The position numbers and the translations under genes are program-made. Below the pieces are notes generated by a model. The model was not told where the DNA came from and did no database searches. It worked only from the letters and a program-made list of their open reading frames with translations. A stretch of DNA of 64,000 nt. Source: Neocallimastix lanati (nom. inval.) (taxonomy: Eukaryota; Neocallimastigomycota; Neocallimastigomycetes; Neocallimastigales; Neocallimastigaceae). The stretch is taken from assembly GCA_016946835.1 (NCBI GenBank), contig JACVTC010000019.1, positions 571,001 to 635,000 on the forward strand. Reading direction: 5' to 3'. Every line of letters starts with the position of its first letter. Position 1 is the stretch's first letter. Shown piece by piece: positions 56,984-64,000 of the stretch.

Positions 56984-58536
56984 AATAGTTATGGATGGGA
57001 ACACATCCAAATGGTCCTTCTTTATTAAAAGAAAACGGAAAATCATTAAGAAGTGTTGTTTCGAAGAACCCTGTATTACTTACTTCTGGTATTGCTGCAA
57101 AATACGGTGATTTACCATTTCTATTTAAAGTACTTTCTATTAGAAAAGCATTATCTATTCAAGCTCACCCAGATAAAGAATTAGCTAAATACTTATTCCA
57201 AAATTTCCCAGATAAATACAAAGGTAATATAAATTTATATTAAGAATATATATATATAAAAATAAATAAATAAATAAATGAGCTTTTTAAAAAATTACTA
57301 GTGTATTAATATCAAATAAATAAATAAAATTTTAATATTTTAAATTTATATTTTATCATAAAAATATTAATAAATATATTAAAAATAAAAATAAAATAAT
57401 ATAAAAGATGCCAATCATAAACCTGAAATGGCCATAGCATTAACACCCTTTGAATGTCTTTGCGGTTTTAGACCTCTTGATAACATTAAGAGAAATATTC
57501 AAAAATATCCTGAAATTATTGATGCTATTGGAAAAGAAATTGTTGACGAATTTATGAAAATTACAGAAAATAGTCATTCAAGCAATCCAATCAATATTGA
57601 AAGAAATAAAAGTGCTTTAAAGAATCTTTATCGATCTTTAATGGAACAAGATCATGCCATTATTAAAACTCAACTTGATAAATTAATTAACCGTATTTCT
57701 AAAATTGATCCAAATCCAATTAGAGGTACTTTAAACGAGGTTTTAATGAGAATTGAAAAACAATATCCAAATGATGTTGGTATTTTCTCAATTTTCTTAT
57801 TAAATTTTATTTCCTTAAAACCTGGAGAAGGTTTATATTTAGCTGCAAATGAGCCACATGCTTATATTTCAGGAGGTAATATAAAATTAAATATAAAAAT
57901 AATACTAATTCTAATATATAATAGTAGTAATAAATGAATAAATATTTATTACACGTTCTAATATTATCGTATATATTACATATAATAGTATTATATTTAT
58001 ATTTATATTATTATTAATTATTAATAGTAACATATTTATAATTAATATAAATTAAAATTTTTATTTTATGATAATAAATTGTTATTTTTATTTATTTAGA
58101 TTGTATTGAATGCATGGCTGCTAGTGATAATGTTGTTCGAGCAGGTTTAACACCAAAATTTAAAGATGTTGAAACTTTGGTCGATATGTTAACATACACA
58201 TGTAAATCAGCCAATAATCAAATTGTTTCAGGTTCGCCATATTTACAATCTATCACTACTATACTGTATGACCCACCAATTGAAGAGTTTTCTATTTTGT
58301 GTACAACTTTATCTCAAAATACTATTAAATCCGAAGTATTTGAAGGTGTTAATGGACCAAGTATTATTCTTGTTACTGAAGGAAATGGTCGAATATTTTA
58401 CAATGAAAATACTTTTGATGCTTGCATGGGTTCTGTTTTCTTTATTGGAGCAAATACTCGTATTACTTTAGAAACTATAAATACAAAAACTATATTCTAT
58501 CGTGCCTATTCTGAATTATCCAAAATCCATTTATAG
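56704..58536 (+). CDS. MPI: Mannose-6-phosphate isomerase (type I)
   Basis: Zinc enzyme interconverting fructose-6-phosphate and mannose-6-phosphate, feeding GDP-mannose for glycosylation and fungal cell-wall mannans. Exons 56704-56844, 56989-57223, 57408-57875, 58100-58536, GT-AG, in frame, 426 aa (human 423). Zinc ligands all present: Gln105 and His107 in LSIQAHPDK, Glu132 in NHKPEMAIALTPFECLCGF, and His276 in LAANEPHAYISG. Other marks: PCVQKYAWGKIGSHSKVAEL near the N-terminus, ELWMGTHPNGPS, and CIECMAASDNVVRAGLTPKF after the last intron, with a catalytic-site Arg. Intron 1 ends in a long (TTA)n at 56928-56982. The start is the only ATG ahead of the conserved N-terminus. There are no oddities in the protein. 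Confidence 0.97.
56928..56982. repeat. Intronic (TTA)n microsatellite
   Basis: About 18 TTA units ending 7 bp before the acceptor of MPI intron 1. Confidence 0.95.
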
Positions 58537-59141
58537 ATGTATAGATAATTGAATAAATATGATTTAATATAAAGTAAAATATATATATAATTTCATTAAT
58601 AATAATTCATAAATAAAATATAATAATGAAAGTAATAGCAAATTTATAAACTTTCATTAATCTTATAATATATAATTCACATTTTATAAAATATTTCTTT
58701 TCATATACAATCATTGAAATAAATAATTAGATAATTAATAAGAATATTTAAAAATAATGATTTCAATTATAAAAAATTAAATCTAATTAAATTATAAATA
58801 TAAAAATATATAATTAGTAAATAAAAATTTATTATTTATTATTTATATATATACTATTTATTTAATAATTATTATTATTATATATATATATAATATATAT
58901 ATATTTTATCTAATAATAATTTTATAATTTTAGATTATTACAATAATAAACTTTTATAGAAAATATAATAATTATTGATATAATTATTAATATTAATTAT
59001 TATATTGATATTATAATATTATACATAACTATATGTTATATATATATTATGTCTAATTAAAAGGTAATAGACGATAATAGAATTTCATAAACAAATATAT
59101 TTTAAATTATAGTATTTATAAAAATAAATAATTATAATTAA
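58537..59141. other. Spacer 3' of MPI
   Basis: AT-rich with (TA)n near 58882-58906. Nothing coding was seen. It contains the MPI 3' flank. Confidence 0.55.
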
Positions 59142-59327
59142 ATAAAAATAAAAATAAAAATAATAAATAAATAAATAAATAAAAATAAAAAAAATAAAAA
59201 TAAAAATAAAAATAAAAATAAAAATAAAAATAAAAATAAAAATAAAAATAAAAATAAAAATAAAAATAAAAATAAAAATAAAAATAAAAATAAAAATAAA
59301 AATAAAAATAAAAATAAAAATAAAAAT
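59142..59327. repeat. (TAAAAA)n hexanucleotide array
   Basis: About 30 units, slightly irregular at the left end and perfect on the right. It abuts the 5' truncation point of the LINE fragment without a spacer. Confidence 0.95.
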
Positions 59328-60196
59328 TATTTACAAGGAGAATGATTTTGGATTTATTTCAGAAATCAGAAACTTAACATTTCAATATCCTAAGTATCAG
59401 TTGGGATTCTTTTGGATTTCTCCAATTAGATGTGGTTTTAAATTTGACATTAGTATTTCCATTAAAAGAAAAATAGTCTCAGAAGATTGCCCTAAATGTT
59501 GCCCCTGTTGTGGTGTTAGTGTACCTAACTTTTCTCACTGGATCTTTGCCTGTAAAGAATTGGAAAATTACAAAAATAAATCTTTACCTTTTCTAAATGA
59601 TCTCTTTTTGAAGTTTGCAATGATAATTGAACAAAAATCCTTGAATGTTTCTTTAGATTCAGAAAAGGATTATGATAATAATATTTATTATTATATGTTG
59701 AGTGCTCTTCTTGGTGGGCGTTCAATATATTCAAAAATTAAAGTATATGATGGGGAACAAAGACAATTAGTTGACAATATTTTTAAACAAAGTTCAACTT
59801 CGTCACCTGTTCCGTATTTTGTGGGGATTGCGGGGTTTCTAACAAACGTAATACCATTTATTTGTCGATCTTTTAGATTGATGATGAAATGGTGTTCCAT
59901 TGAATCTACCGTTACCAAGAGCGTTGACGTCGAAATGATAAGGCATGGATTTTCACCTCCCGGTGAAATGACAGATACAGATTTGATTGATAACACTAAT
60001 ACTGAAATTATTACTCACTATAATAGACGTGGTGTTATTATCGAGGAATGGGAAAAGCTAGAGGCTATTGCTTCTAACGCACTTTTATAATTTTATAATA
60101 TATAATATTTTATTTCATGTATTTTATTTGTTATTTTTTCATTTAATTCATGTAATTTTATTATAAATTAAGTAAAGTTATTCTCTTAAGTCTAAA

Positions 60197-60219
<23 letters not shown>
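59327..60219 (+). mobile_element. 5'-truncated LINE (non-LTR retrotransposon) 3' end
   Basis: An open frame from the left junction to the stop at 60090 reads as the C-terminal tail of a LINE ORF2. It includes a zinc knuckle of the LINE type, C-x2-C-x8-H-x4-C (CPCCGVSVPNFSHWIFAC), at about 59500-59555, followed by LLGGR and a helical tail. There is no in-frame host start; the reading frame simply begins at the (TAAAAA)n border, as expected of 5' truncation. A ~100 bp 3' UTR follows and then an A-run at 60194-60219, the expected LINE tail. Composition is richer in G and C than the host spacer. Endonuclease and reverse transcriptase domains are missing, so it cannot move by itself. A similar tail occurs at 45116-45802. 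Confidence 0.78.
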
Positions 60220-60227
<8 letters not shown>

Positions 60228-60228
60228 T

Positions 60229-60375
60229 GAATGTGGTGCATTTCGCCAATTTTTATAAAACAATTTCAATACGCCATTTATTTTTAATGGCCTGTAAAAT
60301 TTTTTGTTAACGCCATAAAAAATTTTAATACAATTATATGTAAAAAAAAATAAATGTATAAATAAATAAATAAAT
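60229..60375 (+). repeat. Left terminal inverted repeat
   Basis: About 145 bp, roughly 90% identical by eye to the reverse complement of 62985-63134. It begins 9 bp after the LINE poly(A) run. Confidence 0.88.
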
Positions 60376-62160
60376 AAAATAAATAATAGAAATATAAATA
60401 TAAAGTACAGTATGAATAAAATAAAATAAAATAAAATAAATAGTGTTGAAATATAGATATAAAGTACAGATTGAATAAAATAAAATAAAATAAAATAAAA
60501 TAAAATAAATAGTGTTGAAATATAGATATAAAGTACAGATTGAATAAAATAAAATAAAATAAAATAAAATAAAATAAATAGTGTTGAAATATAGATATAA
60601 AGTACAGATTGAATAAAATAAAATAAAATAAAATAAAATAAAATAAATAGTGTTGAAATATAGATATAAAGTACAGATTGAATAAAATAAAATAAAATAA
60701 AATAAAATAAAATAAAATAAAATAAAATAAAATAAAATAAAATAAAATAAAATAAAATAAAATAAAATAAAATAAAATAAAATAAAATAAAATAAAATAA
60801 AATAAAATAAAATAAAATAAAATAAAATAAAATAAAATAAATAATAAATAAAATAAAATAAAATAAAATAAATAGTGTTGAAATATAGATATAAAGTACA
60901 GATTGAATAAAATAAAATAAAATAAAATAAAATAAAATAAAATAAAATAAAATAAAATAAAATAAAATAAAATAAAATAAAATAAAATAAAATAAAATAA
61001 AATAAATAGTGTTGAAATATAGATATAAAGTACAGATTGAATAAAATAAAATAAAATAAAATAAAATAAAATAAAATAAAATAAAATAAAATAAAATAAA
61101 ATAAAATAAAATAAAATAAAATAAAATAAAATAAAATAAAATAAAATAAAATAAAATAAAATAAAATAAAATAAATAGTGTTGAAATATAGATATAAAGT
61201 ACAGATTGAATAAAATAAAATAAAATAAAATAAAATAAAATAAAATAAAATAAAATAAAATAAAATAAAATAAAATAAAATAAAATAAAATAAAATAAAA
61301 TAAAATAAAATAAAATAAAATAAAATAAAATAAAATAAAATAAATAGTGTTGAAATATAGATATAAAGTACAGATTGAATAAAATAAAATAAAATAAAAT
61401 AAAATAAAATAAAATAAAATAAAATAAAATAAAATAAAATAAAATAAAATAAAATAAAATAAAATAAAATAAAATAAAATAAAATAAAATAAAATAAATA
61501 GTGTTGAAATATAGATATAAAGTACAGATTGAATAAAATAAAATAAAATAAAATAAAATAAAATAAAATAAAATAAAATAAAATAAAATAAAATAAAATA
61601 AAATAAAATAAAATAAAATAAATAGTAGAAATATAAATATAAAGTACAGATTTAATAAAATAAAATAAATAGTAGAAATATAAATATAAAGTACAGATTT
61701 AATAAAATAAAATAAAATAAATAGTAGAAATATAAATATAAAGTACAGATTTAATAAAATAAAATAAATAGTAGAATAATAAATATAAAGTTCAGATTGA
61801 ATAAAATAAAATAAAATAAATAGTAGAATAATAAATATAAAGTTCAGATTGAATAAAATAAAATAAAATAAAATAAATAGTAGAAATATAAATATAAAGT
61901 ACAGATTGAATAAAATAAAATAAAATAAAATAAATAGTAGAATATGCATATAAAGTTCAGATTGAATAAAATAAAATAAAATAAAATAAATAGTAGAAAT
62001 ATGAATATAAAATTCAGATTGAATAAAATAAAATAAATTAAATAGTAGAAATATGAATATAAAATTCAGATTGAATAAAATAAAATAAATTAAATAGTAG
62101 AAATATGAATATAAAGTTCAGATTGAATAAAATAAAATAAAATAAAATAAAATAAAATAA
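60376..62160 (+). repeat. Satellite array, forward arm
   Basis: Tandem units made of a ~35 bp conserved core (TAGTGTTGAAATATAGATAT then AAAGTACAGATTGAAT; outer variant TAGTAGAAATATAAATAT) separated by (AAAAT)n blocks of very different length: about 4-6 repeats in the first units and up to ~30 in the middle ones (for example 60681-60870 and 61218-61340). The TAGTGTTG core is confined to the interior and the TAGTAG core to both outer parts, so the array grew from inside. At 62160-62260 it decays into AAAT/AAAAT repeats. Confidence 0.95.
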
Positions 62161-62489
62161 AATAAATAAATAAATAATAATAAAATAAAATAAAATGAAA
62201 TAAAATAAATAAATAAATAAATAATAATAAAATAAAATAAAATAAATATTGAATGTAATAATATAAATGTACAAGTATATAAAATAAAATAAAGTCAAAA
62301 ATTAAAGACAATTTATTGTTAAAAATAAAATGTTTTATTTAATTATATATGTTAGAAAGCTAAAAAATCATTTATATTTAATGAGATTATTAACAATCAA
62401 TAATATTGTTTTATATATTAAATTACATCATCAATTGAATACAATAAAAATGTAAAAAAATTTCATTTCTAAAACAATATTATATATTT

Positions 62490-62945
62490 ATTTTATTTAT
62501 TTTATTCAATCTGTACTTATATTTATATTCTACTATTTATTTTATTTTATTTTATTCAATCTGTACTTATATTTATATTCTACTATTTATTTTATTTTAT
62601 TTTATTCAATCTGTACTTATATTTATATTCTACTATTTATTTTATTTTATTTTATTCAATCTGTACTTATATTTATATTCTACTATTTATTTTATTTTAT
62701 TTTATTCAATCTGTACTTATATTTATATTCTACTATTTATTTTATTTTATTTTATTCAATCTGTACTTATATTTATATTCTACTATTTATTTTATTTTAT
62801 TTTATTCAATCTGTACTTATATTTATATTCTACTATTTATTTTATTTTATTTTATTCAATCTGTACTTATATTTATATTCTACTATTTATTTTATTTTAT
62901 TTTATTCAATCTGTACTTATATTTATATTCTACTATTTATTTTTA
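62490..62945 (-). repeat. Satellite array, inverted arm (50-bp units)
   Basis: Nine essentially identical 50-bp units (ATTTATATTC recurs at 62521, 62571 and every 50 bp to 62921), reverse complement of the forward-arm TAGTAG variant. Unlike the forward arm, the spacer (AAAAT)n length is constant here. There are no spacers, so this is not a CRISPR array. Confidence 0.96.
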
Positions 62946-62984
62946 TTTTATATACTTATTACATTCATTATTTCTTTATTTATT

Positions 62985-63134
62985 TGTTTGTTTATTTATT
63001 TATACATTTATTTTTTTTTACATATAATTTTATTAAAATTTTTTATGGCGTTAACAAAAATTTTACAAGACATTAAAAATAAATGGCGTATTGAAAATTC
63101 GTATTATAAAAAATTGGCGAAATGAAGCACATTC
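62985..63134 (-). repeat. Right terminal inverted repeat
   Basis: Inverted partner of 60229-60375. It ends CAAATxGCGAAATGAAGCACATTC-like, after which the sequence changes to a less AT-rich flank (GGTAATAGTATTGATATGCG). Confidence 0.88.
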
Positions 63135-63555
63135 GGTAATAGTATTGATATGCGGGACTTTTATGTGCAATAATTTATAAGAGGGTTTTAAATAATGGTA
63201 GTTTAGTAAATTTTATTAATAAAATTTTAAATTCGTACAATTAAAATTATAATTCTAATTCCTAAAATTTTACAAGAGAGTTCACTATTTCTAATACAAA
63301 TAATCTAATCTATTTATAAGAAATTATAAGAAATAGGTAATATATTAATTATAAATTCTAATATATAGAAATATATAAATTTTATATGAAATAAAGTATT
63401 ATAATTTTATAATTATAATAATACATATTGAAATAAAATAAAATAAAATAATTATTATCAAAAAGATATAAATTTAATATTTAATAATTAATATTAAATA
63501 TACAAAAATGTTACTACACATATTTGTTTTATATCAGTTTTTAGTTAGCAGATTG
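63135..63555. other. Spacer right of the palindromic element
   Basis: The first ~60 bp (GATATGCGGGACTTTTATGTG) is less AT-rich than usual, then ordinary AT-rich DNA. No gene, no obvious repeat. Confidence 0.45.
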
Positions 63556-63865
63556 ATTATTCGTAGTTTAGCTACGTGCATATGAACTCATATGCTAGGA
63601 ATACCCTCGTAAGTATATTAATGACAGTTAATAGCGCAACCCTCTCTAGCCCACTGTTAGGACAGTATCTAGTCTATATTACTCCGGAATTTAAGAATAT
63701 AATATATAAGGGGAAGGGATATACTTACCTGTTAACGGAAACCCTAACCACCATCTATTATAAAACCTTTTGTTCAAGAAAAACCGGAAAATGGTCAAAG
63801 GGCGGGGTCGAACCAGGAGCCTTATGTATGATAGTCCGCGGACTAACTACCATGATATAACTTGG
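63556..63865 (-). mobile_element. Possible tRNA-derived SINE or tRNA-like element
   Basis: A ~300 bp island with near-balanced base composition. On the minus strand it starts with a tRNA-like head (63865-63796): 5' CCAAG and 3' CTTTG can pair as part of an acceptor stem about 70 nt apart, and a perfect B box GGTTCGACCCC lies at 63814-63804. The A box region (TATATCATGGTAG) is degenerate and the T and anticodon stems are incomplete, so it is not a working tRNA gene. The remaining ~240 bp (63795-63556) would be the SINE body. The 94-codon plus-strand frame across it (63576-63860) has no family resemblance and its GGVEPG peptide is the typical antisense reading of a tRNA B box. No A-tail or target duplication was identified. 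Confidence 0.42.
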
Positions 63866-64000
63866 TTCATATTTTTAAAATAAATATTTATTACTCAGTT
63901 TTTATATACTAAATTTATAAAGCAATAAATAACTCATTTATATTTATTTTTTATTACAATTAATTATTTATTATTATTATTATAATTATTTATTATTATA
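63866..64000. other. AT-rich right edge
   Basis: Plain AT-rich sequence with TTA repeats at the end; nothing recognised. Confidence 0.5.

Larger units (their letters stand above)
60229..63134. mobile_element. 2.9 kb terminal-inverted-repeat element with satellite arms
   Basis: The outer ~145 bp at the left (60229-60375) and right (62985-63134) are inverted copies. The left end starts GAATGTGGTGCATTTCGCC and the reverse complement of the right end starts GAATGTGCTTCATTTCGCC; both continue through CAATACGCCATTTATTTTTA and TTGTTAACGCCATAAAAAAT. Inside, the same satellite unit fills both arms in opposite orientation (60376-62160 and 62490-62945), around a short central spacer of unrelated AT-rich DNA (about 62285-62480). 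It therefore forms one large imperfect palindrome. No transposase or other ORF is present; open frames over the arrays are artefacts of the 5-bp period. No clear target-site duplication was seen. It is best read as a non-autonomous, MITE-like or foldback DNA element. Confidence 0.75.

Noticed and set aside
59691-59996. Minus-strand frame within the LINE tail
   Set aside because: Antisense shadow; the plus frame carries the zinc knuckle.
60192-61949. 585-codon minus-strand open frame, Phe/Ile/Leu/Tyr repeats
   Set aside because: Pure translation of (AAAAT)n satellite; a 5-bp period cycles through frames without stops. Not a membrane protein gene.
62490-62945. CRISPR-like regular 50-bp periodicity
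   Set aside because: Units are identical over their full length with no unique spacers, and the genome is eukaryotic.
63576-63860. 94-codon plus-strand protein
   Set aside because: No family resemblance; it covers the antisense of the tRNA-like head and has no host-like codon bias.
63796-63865. Functional tRNA gene
   Set aside because: B box is perfect, but acceptor, T and anticodon stems are incomplete and the A box is poor, so I list it as a SINE head instead.

Overview
The window is nuclear DNA from a very AT-rich eukaryote. The best fit is an anaerobic gut fungus (Neocallimastigomycota). The grounds are intergenic DNA that is almost only A and T, long homopolymers and trinucleotide runs inside introns and spacers, compact genes with short AT-rich GT-AG introns, Asn/Lys/Ser-rich insertions, and a fungal-type gene set (Amt/Mep transporter, RasGEF, EB1/Mal3, Prp43, LSm1). 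The species assignment is inference from composition and gene content, not from a marker.

Layout. 1-955 (-): 5' part of an ammonium transporter, cut by the window edge. 956-14553: a 13.6 kb gene-poor AT desert with local tandem duplications and one orphan satellite unit. 14554-21587 (+): large RasGEF, 6 exons. 24420-26698 (+): EB1-type microtubule end-binding protein, 8 exons. 28129-31219: a repeat block bracketing a decayed ADP-ribosyltransferase-like gene. 31980-33298 (-): mitochondrial-carrier-family protein. 35127-36011 (+): thioredoxin with a C-terminal membrane anchor. 36981-40530 (+): DEAH helicase Prp43. 41263-44689 (-): serine hydroxymethyltransferase with an N-terminal extension, 10 exons. 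45116-45802 (-): a probable LINE tail fragment. 46539-47515 (-): LSm1. 48424-50129: second copy of the repeat block, inside ~200 bp direct repeats. 50315-53766 (+): Lys/Ser-rich protein with a possible NELF-A-like N-terminal half. 56704-58536 (+): mannose-6-phosphate isomerase. 59327-60219 (+): 5'-truncated LINE end with a poly(A) tail. 60229-63134: a 2.9 kb element with inverted termini whose two arms are satellite arrays in opposite orientation. ~63556-63865 (-): possible tRNA-derived SINE.

The host genes are ordinary housekeeping genes and do not form a functional cluster. Exon models were built by hand from GT-AG sites and close in frame for every multi-exon gene; one intron appears to use a GC donor. 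The most unusual material lies in the accessory parts: the 60.2-63.1 kb palindromic satellite element, the two-copy repeat block that encloses different coding remnants at 28-31 kb and 48.6-49.9 kb, the long direct repeats around the second copy, and the tRNA-headed GC island at the right end.
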